Shown piece by piece: positions 25,985 to 34,714 of a stretch of DNA of 64,000 nt. How positions within the stretch are numbered: the first letter of the stretch is position 1; every line of letters starts with the position of its first letter. Both the position numbers and the translations under genes were made by a program. The notes below the pieces were generated by a model. That model worked only from the letters and a program-made list of their open reading frames with translations, did no database searches and was not told the DNA's origin. The stretch lies in assembly GCF_900107975.1 (NCBI RefSeq), contig NZ_FNVF01000012.1, positions 97,949 to 161,948 of the forward strand. The letters are read 5' to 3'. Source of the stretch: Paenibacillus sp. UNC499MF. GTDB lineage: Bacteria; Bacillota; Bacilli; Paenibacillales; NBRC-103111.

Positions 25985-26018
25985 TAAAAAAATACCCGCC
26001 GGAATGGCGGATATTTCT
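25985..26018 (-). terminator. Terminator of the zinc metallopeptidase gene
   Basis: ATCCGCC / GGCGGGT stem followed by a T-run on the minus strand. Confidence 0.75.
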
Positions 26019-26037
26019 TCTAAGTGGACGATGTCTC

Positions 26038-26877
26038 CTATTTTGTGCTCGAAAACGTGTCTCCATCCTCAATTTTTCCCGATTGATAGCCTTTGCTGAA
26101 CCAGAATTTTCGTTGTTCGGAAGTGCCGTGCGTAAAGCTTTCGGGAACCACGTAGCCGCGCGCTCTTTTCTGAATCGTATCATCTCCGACCGCGCTGGCC
26201 GCCGTTAACGCTTCCTCCAGGTCTCCCGCTTCAAGCACGTCCATCCCCTTGGCATGATGTGCCCATACACCCGCAAAATAATCGGCCTGAAGTTCAAAAC
26301 GGACCAGATATTTATTGAACTCCGCTTCACTCATCTTTTGACGCAGCGGCATGATTTTGTCGGATGTCCCGAGCAGTGTCTGAACATGGTGTCCGACCTC
26401 ATGAGCAATGACGTAAGCCATCGCGAAGTCTCCGGGTGCATTGAATTCCTGCTTAAGCTCGTTATAGAAGCTGAGATCTATATACAGCTTGCGGTCGCCC
26501 GGACAATAAAACGGCCCCGTTGACGATCCGGCCGTCCCGCAGGCGGATTGCACCTGGTTCGTGTACAGAACAAGCGTCGGTTTTTCATAAGTCAGACCCC
26601 GCTCCTTAAACTGGGCGGTCCATACGTCTTCCGTATCGGCCAGCACAACAGAGACAAACTGGGAAAGCTCCTTCTCCTGCTGCGTTTCTTCGTAGGGCGC
26701 GTTTGATCCGGAGTCCGTGCCCGTCAAATTACTTAGCAGATCGCCTGGATTTCCTCCAAGCAGGGTCATAAGGAGCACGATAATGATCCCTCCGATACCT
26801 CCACCGACGAGCGTTTTGCCGCCTACTCCCCTCCGGTCTTCCACGTTCGAACTTCCTCTTCTTCCCTGCCACTTCAT
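26038..26877 (-). CDS. Neutral zinc metallopeptidase, YpfJ family
   Basis: A 279-residue membrane-anchored protein. A Gly/Arg-rich start (MKWQGRRGSSNVEDRRG) and one TM (GGIGGIIIVLLMTLLGG) are typical of YpfJ. The zinc site is AHEVGHHVQ (His159, Glu160, His163), and the extracellular domain has CGTAGSSTGPFYCPGDRKLYID and ELQADYFAGVWAHH. The final WFSKGYQSGKIEDGDTF is highly conserved. The physiological substrate of this family is unknown. GGGGAGG precedes the start. Confidence 0.92.
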   Translation of the reverse strand: MKWQGRRGSSNVEDRRGVGGKTLVGGGIGGIIIVLLMTLLGGNPGDLLSNLTGTDSGSNAPYEETQQEKELSQFVSVVLADTEDVWTAQFKERGLTYEKPTLVLYTNQVQSACGTAGSSTGPFYCPGDRKLYIDLSFYNELKQEFNAPGDFAMAYVIAHEVGHHVQTLLGTSDKIMPLRQKMSEAEFNKYLVRFELQADYFAGVWAHHAKGMDVLEAGDLEEALTAASAVGDDTIQKRARGYVVPESFTHGTSEQRKFWFSKGYQSGKIEDGDTFSSTK

Positions 26878-27015
26878 CGCTTGTCCTCCCCCTGTTGTAT
26901 AGAAACAATTCCGGTTAGAATGAATGATTTATATAGGTATATACCCGATCTGCACAGTCAGAAACTTAATGAAAGCACACCGCAAGATTTGCTATCCAGT
27001 CGTTTCCAGGAAAAC

Positions 27016-27045
27016 AAAAAGAACCGCGCATACCGCGGCTCTTTC
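27016..27045 (-). terminator. Terminator of the VOC-protein gene
   Basis: AAAGAGCCGCGG / CGCGGTTCTTTTT stem-loop with T-run on the minus strand. Confidence 0.8.
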
Positions 27046-27087
27046 AACAGAAACTTTCATTCCATTATTTCCCGATTACACGGCGCT

Positions 27088-27504
27088 TTATCCCTGAGCG
27101 GCCGCGCTCTCGTCCATATAAATATACTCCCAATGATGACCGTCGATATCGCGGAAGCTCCATGTATACATAAAGCCATGGTCCACCTTATCGTTCATCG
27201 GACTTCCTCCTGCAGCCAGTGCCTTGCTTACAATCTCCTCCACCTGCTCTTTGCTGTCCGCAGACAACGCCACAATAACTTCCGCACTTCTTCCCGTATC
27301 TGCTATTTCCTTGTTTGTGAATGTTTTGAAGAAATTCTCCACCAAAAGCATCACATAAATAGTATCGCTGACAACCATGCAGGTTGCATTTTCGTCCGTA
27401 AATTGGGGATTGAATTCATAACCGAGCGCCGTAAAAAATTCAACCGATTTGTCCAAATTTTTAACCGGTAAATTCACAAAAATTTTGTCCGATTTAGCTG
27501 CCAT
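27088..27504 (-). CDS. VOC-family protein (glyoxalase/bleomycin-resistance fold)
   Basis: A 138-residue single-polypeptide VOC protein. The first beta-alpha-beta-beta-beta unit is IFVNLPVKNLDKSVEFFTALGYEFN and the second ends FRDIDGHHWEYIYMDES. ATG 27504 has GGAGG 9 nt upstream. VOC proteins of this lactoylglutathione-lyase-like group bind a metal and small molecules; the role here is unknown. Confidence 0.85.
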   Translation of the reverse strand: MAAKSDKIFVNLPVKNLDKSVEFFTALGYEFNPQFTDENATCMVVSDTIYVMLLVENFFKTFTNKEIADTGRSAEVIVALSADSKEQVEEIVSKALAAGGSPMNDKVDHGFMYTWSFRDIDGHHWEYIYMDESAAAQG

Positions 27505-27772
27505 GCAGAAATTCCTCCACATCGTCTATTGAATTTTCCGGAAGGTCTTTCCGGTTGCTTTTATTGTAGCATGGGTTCCAAGCCGGCATTTCTCTTAAAT
27601 TGCGCTTTTAGTTACGGAAGATATACTGCGGATAGCCGTCCGACGAATGATCCTCTTCTTGGATAATCACTGTTATTCGTTATCCTCTATAGTTGGTCAT
27701 GCATGTCGTGAAATGTTTAGCGATATGTTGCTGTCTCATTCCTTTATACGTACATACGTTTCACTTTAGAGG

Positions 27773-27778
27773 TATAAT
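27773..27778 (+). promoter_or_regulatory. -10 element of the adaA promoter
   Basis: TATAAT 27 bp before the adaA start; no consensus -35 sequence, as expected for a promoter that needs the Ada activator. The rest of the 300-bp gap 27505-27804 shows no gene. Confidence 0.55.
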
Positions 27779-27804
27779 GGGGATAAGAGGAGGTGCTTCC
27801 AGCT

Positions 27805-28383
27805 ATGTCAAAGCGGTTTCAAATAACGGTTAAATTGGAGCGTCCCGCAGCCGATAAATGGCAGGCGATCATCAGCAACGATGCTTCATTCGATGGTGTC
27901 TTCTTTTACGGAGTGAAAACGACAGGTATTTTTTGCCGGCCATCCTGTAAATCCAAAGAACCCAAACGGGAAAACACCTGCGTTTTCCAAAATGCCCAAC
28001 AAGCACTGGAGGCCCGGTTTCGTCCCTGCAAACGTTGTAAACCGACCGGCAGCCGGCTGCCCGATGCTGATTGGATCGAACAAATCGCCCATTACGCGGA
28101 TAACCATTATAAACAACCCCTAACGCTCAGAAGCTTCTCGGAAATTGGCCACGGCAGCCCTTATCATCTTCAACGTACGTTCAAAAAAGTCAAAGGAATG
28201 ACTCCGTCGGAATATCTTCAGCATATCCGCATTGAAAATGCCAAAAGACTGCTCGGAAATTCAACATTATCCGTCTCCGACATCGGTTCCAAAGTCGGCA
28301 TCCGGAATACCTCATATTTTATTACACTCTTTAAAAAGAAAACCGGTTATACGCCCGCAGGCTACCGGCAGACTCAATCCTGA
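27805..28383 (+). CDS. adaA: Methylphosphotriester-DNA alkyltransferase and transcriptional activator
   Basis: A 192-residue protein that takes methyl groups from DNA phosphotriesters onto a zinc-bound cysteine and then activates the adaptive response. The Ada zinc domain shows Cys44 and Cys48 (FCRPSCKS) and Cys75 and Cys78 (CKRC); Cys44 is the expected acceptor. The C-terminal half is an AraC double HTH (GHGSPYHLQRTFKKVKGMTPSEYLQ, VGIRNTSYFITLFKKKTG). AGGAGG lies 11 nt before ATG 27805. No adaB methyltransferase follows; instead there is a SplB-like radical SAM gene 91 nt downstream. Confidence 0.93.
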   Translation: MSKRFQITVKLERPAADKWQAIISNDASFDGVFFYGVKTTGIFCRPSCKSKEPKRENTCVFQNAQQALEARFRPCKRCKPTGSRLPDADWIEQIAHYADNHYKQPLTLRSFSEIGHGSPYHLQRTFKKVKGMTPSEYLQHIRIENAKRLLGNSTLSVSDIGSKVGIRNTSYFITLFKKKTGYTPAGYRQTQS

Positions 28384-28474
28384 CTCATAAGATTGAAGGC
28401 TGAATAACATTGCGGAAACAGGTGCGAGCTGTCCATGAAGACCCTATAAAACTGAACTGAGGAACGGAGAGGTT

Positions 28475-29293
28475 ATGAAACTGGAATACGGTTATAAAAC
28501 ACCTAAAACTCTGCTTAATAAAGGAACGGGCTTCCTTGCCGGGTATACTCACTCGTTAAATCCTTATACCGGGTGTTCATTCGGTTGTTCATATTGTTAT
28601 GTAAGAAAAATGCCTGTCTCTACTTTCCGCGGAGCCGAATGGGGAACTTGGGTGGATATTAAGAAAGACGCGGCCGAACTACTCCGCAAAGAGCTGCGCC
28701 GGGCGAAAACGAAAGGTCCCGTCACTATTTTTATGTCTTCGAGCACGGATCCGTATCAGCCGGTTGAATACAAAGAACAAATCACCCGTTCGCTGCTGGA
28801 AGTGATGACCGAAGATCCCCCGGAATTTGTGCTGGTGCAGACAAGAAGCCCATTAGTAACGCGCGATTTGGATTTGCTTCTTCAATTGAAAGACAAAGTT
28901 CGTGTAAGCATGACCGTAGAAACCGACTTGGATGAGATACGCAAGCGCTTCTCCCCAGGGGCACCTTCCATACAGGCGCGGCTGAAAGCTCTTGAAACGT
29001 TAAAAGCGGCCGGAGTTCCTTCGCAAGCTGCGATTGCTCCTCTCCTGCCAAGCAGTGAACGATTTCCGGACCTGTTAAAATCGGTCGTCGACCGGGTTTG
29101 CGTGGACGATTATTTTATGGGGGACGGCAGCGGCGGGAGAAGAACCCGGAGTCTGAATATGGAGAACATCTATTTGGAGTTAGGATTGGAAAAGTGGTAT
29201 CATCCGCATGCTTACCGGATTATAGTTGAACGCTTGAAAGAAGTGTTTCCCGGGAATGGGATCTTTATAAGCCAGGAAGGTTTTGAACCGTAG
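28475..29293 (+). CDS. SplB-like radical SAM protein (DNA photoproduct-lyase family)
   Basis: A 272-residue radical SAM enzyme. The 4Fe-4S cluster motif CxxxCxxC is CSFGCSYC (Cys34, Cys38, Cys41), followed by YVRKMPV. STDPYQPVEYKEQITRSLLEVM and a late DDYFMGDGSG fit the COG1533 group related to spore photoproduct lyase, though it is shorter than true SplB. Its place directly after adaA on the same strand suggests a DNA-repair or damage-linked role; that is an inference. Confidence 0.85.
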   Translation: MKLEYGYKTPKTLLNKGTGFLAGYTHSLNPYTGCSFGCSYCYVRKMPVSTFRGAEWGTWVDIKKDAAELLRKELRRAKTKGPVTIFMSSSTDPYQPVEYKEQITRSLLEVMTEDPPEFVLVQTRSPLVTRDLDLLLQLKDKVRVSMTVETDLDEIRKRFSPGAPSIQARLKALETLKAAGVPSQAAIAPLLPSSERFPDLLKSVVDRVCVDDYFMGDGSGGRRTRSLNMENIYLELGLEKWYHPHAYRIIVERLKEVFPGNGIFISQEGFEP

Positions 29294-29332
29294 ACTTTCT
29301 ATCGGCAGCCGTGTTCAGACAAATCATGAAGG

Positions 29333-29360
29333 CAAAAATCCGCAGCTCTGCGGATTTTTG
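29333..29360. terminator. Bidirectional terminator
   Basis: Perfect 13-bp arms CAAAAATCCGCAG / CTGCGGATTTTTG between convergent genes. Confidence 0.9.
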
Positions 29361-29373
29361 CTTTTATTGGGAT

Positions 29374-29796
29374 CTACTGCTGAGATTCCCTGCATGCCGA
29401 TGTGTCGGACGTAATCATCCACGAGATGCCGAATTTGTCTTCCAGCTGTCCGAACAGGGCGCCCCAGAAAGCCGGCTCCAGAGGCTGTTTGACGCTGCCG
29501 CCCTTCGACAAATTGTTAAAAGCCGCGTGAGCTTCTTCTTCGGTAGCGAATTCAAGACAGAGACTTACCATATTTCCCGGTGTCAGCGATTCAAACATCG
29601 AATCCGACATGAGAAAAGTAACGCCGGCCGCAACCAGGCTCAGGTTAATGACTTTATCTTTCAGTTCTTCTTCGCTCGCGCCCGGGACCTGACCGTACGT
29701 CGTAACGGACGTGATCTCTCCTCCCAGCGCCCCTATGTAAAATTCAGCTTGTGCCCGCGCGTCTTCGGAAATAATATACGTCGTATGCGTAGCCAT
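29374..29796 (-). CDS. VOC-family protein, PhnB-like
   Basis: A 140-residue VOC protein (THTTYIISEDARAQAEFYIGALGGEI start). LSLVAAGVTFLMSDSMFE, CLEFATEEEAHAAFNNLSKGG and WGALFGQLEDKFGISWMI match the PhnB/YdhR-like group often annotated as demethylubiquinone methyltransferase-like, but these are small binding or isomerase-type proteins without a proven reaction. AGAGG precedes the start by 10 nt. Confidence 0.87.
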   Translation of the reverse strand: MATHTTYIISEDARAQAEFYIGALGGEITSVTTYGQVPGASEEELKDKVINLSLVAAGVTFLMSDSMFESLTPGNMVSLCLEFATEEEAHAAFNNLSKGGSVKQPLEPAFWGALFGQLEDKFGISWMITSDTSACRESQQ

Positions 29797-29903
29797 TCAT
29801 CAACATCCTCTCGAAAGGTATATGTGGTTCTTATAACTATCGTAACACTGATTAACAGCTCATATTTCTTATAAATTGCGGTCATGCGTGGAAACCTCTC
29901 CCG

Positions 29904-30713
29904 TTACTCGCTGCCTGGGGAACTTGACCGCCTCAGAAAGTTATTCATGAGTACCGGCAGAGAGATTAGAATCGGCGGATCGTCATAGCGCGGAACGTGC
30001 AAAGTTACGAGCTGCTGCGGGACGGGGATGCCCGGTTTAACGACGATCGGTTCCCTTGAACGGGTTCGCAGCGTCGCTTCCGGCAAAAGAAAGTCAACCG
30101 CCTTCGTCCCCCAGGATACGGAGGTCGCCATCAGGTAATAAGTGCCCGGTTTGACGTCAGCAAGGCAGAAGCTTCCCAGCGATGAAAGCAATGTGCCGTA
30201 CAGCGGCAGCCCTTCCGGAATCGGTTTGGCGAACAGGCCGAGCAGAATGACGCCTTCGAACGGAATCGCGGCTTGAACGATCCCTTCGATTGTTCCGAAA
30301 GGCAGCCGTGCGGCGGGTTCGGGCATCGACCAGTCATCGAGCTTCCGGAGAGAATGAAAGTGGCTGTCGGCGAGAAGGGTAGAATTCCTGAATTCCGACG
30401 GAGTCATTCCGACTTTCTCGGTAAACCGCGTTGTGAAAGTACCCAGGCTTTGCTGTCCGATTTCAAGACCGATGTCACGGATGCTCAAATTCGTACGGAG
30501 CAGGAGATCTTTGGCTTTCTGAAGACGAAGCGATGAAACGTAGTATTGAGGAGTAAGTCCGGTTTTTTCTTTAAAAATTCTTGTGAAGTGATACGGGCTG
30601 TAAGCCGCGTAAGCCGCTAATTGGTTAAGCGAGAGAGGCTCGAAAATGTTCTTCTGAATATACAAAATAACCTCGTCGATTTCGGAATACCGGTCAGTCA
30701 AACGCTTCACCAT
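29904..30713 (-). CDS. AraC-family transcriptional regulator (N-terminal HTH)
   Basis: A 269-residue regulator with the double HTH at residues about 10-110 (LSLNQLAAYAAYSPYHFTRIFKEKTGLTPQYY; LSIRDIGLEIGQQSLGTFTTRFTEKVGMTPSEF). The C-terminal half (FEGVILLGLFAKPIPEGLPLYGTLL, GSFCLADVKPGTYYLMAT) is an unrecognised putative ligand-binding domain. The SD is weak (ACAAGG very close to the start), so the exact start is uncertain. It may control the adjacent PhnB-like gene, 107 nt downstream on the same strand. Confidence 0.85.
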   Translation of the reverse strand: MVKRLTDRYSEIDEVILYIQKNIFEPLSLNQLAAYAAYSPYHFTRIFKEKTGLTPQYYVSSLRLQKAKDLLLRTNLSIRDIGLEIGQQSLGTFTTRFTEKVGMTPSEFRNSTLLADSHFHSLRKLDDWSMPEPAARLPFGTIEGIVQAAIPFEGVILLGLFAKPIPEGLPLYGTLLSSLGSFCLADVKPGTYYLMATSVSWGTKAVDFLLPEATLRTRSREPIVVKPGIPVPQQLVTLHVPRYDDPPILISLPVLMNNFLRRSSSPGSE

Positions 30714-30808
30714 CCTTGTATTCTGTGCTCACCCATTTTACCACATCCTTCCTCGCCCGGGTACGAACAAAACATTAATTAACGAATGTTTGTTCCCTTT
30801 TTTAGTAT

Positions 30809-30845
30809 AAAAAAGCCTGCCCGTCAAATGCGGGCAGGACTTTTG
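30809..30845 (-). terminator. Terminator of the ABC-F gene
   Basis: CCTGCCCG / CGGGCAGG stem with T-run on the minus strand. Confidence 0.88.
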
Positions 30846-30871
30846 CATACATTGGCACCGGACCGAACCGG

Positions 30872-32428
30872 TTAAAACACTTTCGTCGTCCAGGATTCGC
30901 AGTTCCATGTCTCCGTCACGACTTCACGATAAAATTCGGGTTCGTGGGAAATCAGCAGGATGCTTCCCTTGTAAGCTTTGAGGGCACGCGCCAATTCTTC
31001 CTTCGCATCTACGTCCAAGTGGTTGGTCGGCTCGTCGAAAACAAGCAGGTTGGTTTCGTTGTTGATGAGCTTGCAAAGGCGGACCTTGGCTTTCTCTCCG
31101 CCACTGAGCACCGTGATTTTACTCTCGATGTGCTTGGTTGTCAATCCGCATTTCGCCAGAGCGGCCCGCACTTCAAACTGGGTATAGGAAGGGAACTCTT
31201 TCCATATCTCATCGATACACGTGTTGTAGTTAGCCTCTTTCATTTCCTGTTCGAAGTAACCGATACTGAGGTGTTCCCCAAGCTGAACGGAGCCGGACAA
31301 CGCGGGAATCTCGCCAAGAATGCTGCGCAAGAGCGTCGTCTTACCGATCCCGTTGGCACCGACAAGGGCGATTTTCTGCCCGCGTTCCATGCGGAGATTG
31401 AGCGGTCTGGACAACGGCTCTTCATAGCCGATGACTAGGTCCTTCGTTTCAAAAATCATTTTACCTGACGTTCGGCCCTCTTTGAAGTTAAACTGCGGTT
31501 TCGGCTTCTCCTTGGCAAGCTCGATAACGTCCATTTTGTCGAGTTTCTTCTGACGGGACATTGCCATATTCCTGGTGGCGACACTCGCTTTGTTACGGGC
31601 CACGAAGTCTTTCAGGTCCGCGATTTCCTGCTGCTGGCGCTTGTAAGCCGATTCCAGCTGCTGTTTTTTCATCTCGTAAACTTGCTTGAAATGATCATAA
31701 TCTCCTACATACCGGTTTAATTCCTGGTTTTCCATATGATAAATCAGGTTAATGACGCTGTTCAGGAACGGAATATCGTGTGAAATAAGAATAAAAGCGT
31801 TCTCGTATTCCTGCAGGTAGCGCTTCAGCCATTCGATATGCTGCTCGTCCAAATAGTTGGTCGGCTCGTCAAGAAGCAGAATGTCCGGCTTCTCCAGCAG
31901 CAGCTTCGCCAGCAGCACCTTGGTCCGCTGACCGCCGCTGAGATCGTTGACGTCCTTGTCTAGCCCGATATCGGTAAGACCGAGGCCGCGGGCGGTCTCC
32001 TCGATTTTGGCGTCGATCATATAAAAGTCCTGATTCGTCAGCGTATCCTGGATCGTGCCGACGTCTTCAAGAAGCTGCTCCAGCTCTTCCGGCGTCACAT
32101 CGCCCATCTTCTCGTACATGCCGTTCATTTCTTGTTCCATATCGAACAGATATTGAAAAGCCCCTTTGAGAACATCGCGGATAGTCATGCCTTTGCTGAG
32201 TACCGCGTGTTGATCCAAATAGCCGACCCGCATCCGTTTCGACCATTCCACTTTGCCGTCATCCGGCTGGAGCTTGCCTGTAATAATGTTCATGAAGGTA
32301 GACTTACCTTCTCCGTTGGCGCCGATTAATCCGATGTGCTCGCCTTTAAGGAGGCGGAAGGACACGTCGTTGAAAATCGCGCGGTCTCCGAACCCGTGGC
32401 TCAGTCTTTCTACGTTTAATATGCTCAT
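30872..32428 (-). CDS. ykpA: ABC-F family ATPase (YkpA/YbiT-like)
   Basis: A 518-residue soluble protein with two ATP-binding cassettes and no membrane domain, a translation factor type that works at the ribosomal E site. Walker A sequences are GANGEGKST and GANGIGKTT; signatures are LSGGQRTKV and LSGGEKAKV; Walker B are ILLLDEPTNYLD and LLVFDEPTNHLD. Between them is the P-site tRNA-interaction linker, rich in Lys/Arg/Gln (YEMKKQQLESAYKRQQQEI). This subfamily is housekeeping rather than an antibiotic-resistance ABC-F. AAAAGGTG precedes the start. Confidence 0.92.
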   Translation of the reverse strand: MSILNVERLSHGFGDRAIFNDVSFRLLKGEHIGLIGANGEGKSTFMNIITGKLQPDDGKVEWSKRMRVGYLDQHAVLSKGMTIRDVLKGAFQYLFDMEQEMNGMYEKMGDVTPEELEQLLEDVGTIQDTLTNQDFYMIDAKIEETARGLGLTDIGLDKDVNDLSGGQRTKVLLAKLLLEKPDILLLDEPTNYLDEQHIEWLKRYLQEYENAFILISHDIPFLNSVINLIYHMENQELNRYVGDYDHFKQVYEMKKQQLESAYKRQQQEIADLKDFVARNKASVATRNMAMSRQKKLDKMDVIELAKEKPKPQFNFKEGRTSGKMIFETKDLVIGYEEPLSRPLNLRMERGQKIALVGANGIGKTTLLRSILGEIPALSGSVQLGEHLSIGYFEQEMKEANYNTCIDEIWKEFPSYTQFEVRAALAKCGLTTKHIESKITVLSGGEKAKVRLCKLINNETNLLVFDEPTNHLDVDAKEELARALKAYKGSILLISHEPEFYREVVTETWNCESWTTKVF

Positions 32429-32466
32429 GAATAGACACCTTTTCTTATAAACTTTTTACTTGCTTT

Positions 32467-32496
32467 ATTATAAGCGTTACAGGGTGGACAACTCAA
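32467..32496 (-). promoter_or_regulatory. SigA-type promoter of ykpA
   Basis: On the minus strand TTGAGT, 18-bp spacer, TATAAT; the -10 is about 38 bp before the start codon. Confidence 0.6.
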
Positions 32497-32585
32497 TGCA
32501 CGATTGAAAAAAAGCCGTTTTCTTTCAAGGTTGCCGCATCGCCGGCCGTCATGAAAATCAAAGCCCTAATAAGAAATGGAATTTA

Positions 32586-32615
32586 TTGACATACCAAAAA
32601 CGAACATGCTAGAAT
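32586..32615 (+). promoter_or_regulatory. SigA-type promoter of the PPC-domain gene
   Basis: TTGACA at 32586, 18-bp spacer, TAGAAT at 32610. It leaves an untranslated leader of about 170 nt. Confidence 0.6.
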
Positions 32616-32790
32616 TCTGGTAAATGTTGGACATAACCTTTGATTCTATCATTTTCTTTCTTCCTTTCTCCGGATGTTATTGCTGGACGGCAGTGAACAC
32701 ACGACCGACAAAGTCTTCCGATATGAAGCGTTCTGCGCTTACATATAAACCGCCTGCGCGGTAATTTTATGGAGAAGGTGAGGAAGAAAC

Positions 32791-34155
32791 ATGTTGAAGA
32801 AATGGTTGTTGTCTCTCGCTCTCGCAGGCTCGGCCCTATTGAGCGGGCAAGCCGGACAAGCCGAAGCGTCCGCGTCGGCAGTCCCTGCAGCAGCGCCGGT
32901 TGCCGTAAAGGGAGGCGAATTAAACTCCCCTGCCGAATTCAAGTCCGGCCGCCATGCACTGCCGGATTCAAGCAAGCCTCTTGAAGCTCCTCTGTCGCTG
33001 GAAAAAGACGCCCGCAGTCAAGGGTTAACGGTGAACGTGAATGCCGCGCTCAACAACAACCCCAACAATGCGGCCCAAGTCGTAACGGGAGCCGTTTATT
33101 CGGACAAAATTGCGGAAGCGGACGGACAGCGGTGGTACGTCTTCCAAACGAGCGCTCCGGGCAAGCTCACCGCCTATCTCCAAACGATTCCTTCCGCTTC
33201 CATTGATTACGATCTTCACTTGTTCCGGTATGACCCTGCGACGAGCAGTCTGGTAGAGCAAGAGACTTCCTCCTACGGTCCCCAATCCAACGAGCAAATC
33301 AGCAGGATAGCGCCTGCGGGCATTTATTTCCTGGCCGTTTCGGCCTACACGGGATTCGATGCCAACACGTCTTATTACTTTACCGTCGTAGAATCGGCAT
33401 CCTATGATACGGCCGAGCCTGACGATAATATCTGGCGTGCCCAGCTGAAAACAGATTCATTTGCGGTTAGCGGCCGGACGATCGATAACAGCCTGGACGC
33501 CGATTGGATCAAATATACGGTAACCGCCGCAAAATCATTCCATATCAAACTGGCCAACAGCGCGCCCGGTACTACCTATCAGCTGCAAATTTTCAACCAG
33601 AACCTGGGCTCGGTCGGTACAGTGGATCAGAACAAGGATGTCGACGCCTCCCTCTCTCCGGGCACTTACTATCTGCGGGTAGTATCCTTGAATTCGTTTA
33701 ACGCTTCCGCTCCGTATTCACTTACTTTCAGCGAGTATAAAGCTCCGGCATCGGTAGATATCGTAAGCATTAAATCGGATCCGAATGTCGACGCCGGGCA
33801 GCGGATCAATTACGGAGAAGGAAACAAATGGAGAATCCAGAATTACTTGACGGTGACCGGTCTCGCCAAAGACGCTTCGGGAGCACCTGCTTTCAATGCT
33901 CCGGTTACCGTCTATATACAAACCAAACTTAACAACAAAATTTATAGCGGAACGGGTACGACAAGCAGTAACGGAACCGTCAGCGTAACGATCAGCGGAA
34001 TACAGCCTGCCATCGGGCAAAATGTGTTCTACGGCTACGCCTCCACCCATTATTACGATATTATTCCCCTTCTCGTATACTCCGGCGGAACACAGCTGAG
34101 CGCCAACGATAATTCGCTCTATCATTTCGGCTATTCCATTTACAGCCCTCATTAA
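32791..34155 (+). CDS. Secreted protein with two bacterial pre-peptidase C-terminal (PPC) domains
   Basis: A 454-residue exported protein; signal peptide 1-27 (MLKKWLLSLALAGSALLSG...AEA). Two PPC-type beta-sandwiches follow: about 85-210 (VYSDKIAEADGQRWYVFQTSAPGKLTAYL ... DYDLHLFRYD) and about 215-325 (SGRTIDNSLDADWIKYTV ... GTYYLRVVSLNSFNASAPYSLTF). The last 120 residues look like another beta-sandwich (VTVYIQTKLNNKIYSGTGTTSSNGTVSVTI). There is no peptidase domain, so it is not a protease. Possibly a surface or matrix adhesin. Confidence 0.82.
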   Translation: MLKKWLLSLALAGSALLSGQAGQAEASASAVPAAAPVAVKGGELNSPAEFKSGRHALPDSSKPLEAPLSLEKDARSQGLTVNVNAALNNNPNNAAQVVTGAVYSDKIAEADGQRWYVFQTSAPGKLTAYLQTIPSASIDYDLHLFRYDPATSSLVEQETSSYGPQSNEQISRIAPAGIYFLAVSAYTGFDANTSYYFTVVESASYDTAEPDDNIWRAQLKTDSFAVSGRTIDNSLDADWIKYTVTAAKSFHIKLANSAPGTTYQLQIFNQNLGSVGTVDQNKDVDASLSPGTYYLRVVSLNSFNASAPYSLTFSEYKAPASVDIVSIKSDPNVDAGQRINYGEGNKWRIQNYLTVTGLAKDASGAPAFNAPVTVYIQTKLNNKIYSGTGTTSSNGTVSVTISGIQPAIGQNVFYGYASTHYYDIIPLLVYSGGTQLSANDNSLYHFGYSIYSPH

Positions 34156-34172
34156 CTGCTTAGGCTCGCGTA

Positions 34173-34201
34173 AAAAAGAGCCCGACCTCGTCGGGCTCTT
34201 C
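34173..34201 (+). terminator. Terminator between the PPC-domain gene and the DUF3892 gene
   Basis: AAGAGCCCGAC / GTCGGGCTCTT; T-run on both sides but stronger on the minus strand. Confidence 0.8.
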
Positions 34202-34210
34202 TGCATGCCC

Positions 34211-34549
34211 CTAGAAAGGAGGCAGCTGATCCAGATTGTTCGACTTTACTCCATCGGGCTCGCTGCGGAGGATATCGCGTCCGTAACGGTGAAACACATC
34301 CACATGTGCCAGAGCGCCCGATTTGGCTTCATTCAGTGCGGAAACGTAGTCAAGCTCGCGTCCGGAAGACGTTTTTACGGCAATAATATCCCCGTCGTCG
34401 TTTTTGCGGACGGCTACAATCGATTCCAAACCGTCCGTGGCTGCGTCTTGCGACTGCTCCTGAACGGCCTGGAGTTCTCCCTGCTGCTTGTAATTCTCGT
34501 AAATCGCCTCAAAATCTGTGTTCGTCGGTCCTTCATTCATCTGAATCAC
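34211..34549 (-). CDS. DUF3892 family protein
   Basis: A 112-residue soluble protein. The C-terminal 70 residues (IVAVRKNDDGDIIAVKTSSGRELDYVSALNEAKSG ... LRSEPDGVKSNNLDQLPPF) match the DUF3892 pattern seen in many Bacilli. The first 40 residues are acidic and Gln-rich. Function unknown. Confidence 0.8.
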   Translation of the reverse strand: MIQMNEGPTNTDFEAIYENYKQQGELQAVQEQSQDAATDGLESIVAVRKNDDGDIIAVKTSSGRELDYVSALNEAKSGALAHVDVFHRYGRDILRSEPDGVKSNNLDQLPPF

Positions 34550-34714
34550 CTCGGTTATAGCATGTCTGTTTTTGCGTACTTTTATGAAAGACGCTCACCT
34601 AGGCCGAGGCTCTGCCAATGCCATCCTGTTCCGAGAACAGCAAAAGTCTAACTCAAGATCCCCCAGTATGCTTACTGTTTCTAACTGGTATAGAAGCGGT
34701 CCTTCGGATGAAAG

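Larger units (their letters stand above)
32429..32790. other. Intergenic region between ykpA and the PPC-domain gene
   Basis: About 360 bp carrying divergent promoters. No ORF or stable RNA structure is evident in the roughly 170-nt 5' leader of the PPC-domain gene. Confidence 0.5.

Noticed and set aside
30872..32428. Antibiotic-resistance ABC-F protein
   Set aside because: The sequence fits the housekeeping YkpA/YbiT subfamily, and there is no leader peptide before it.
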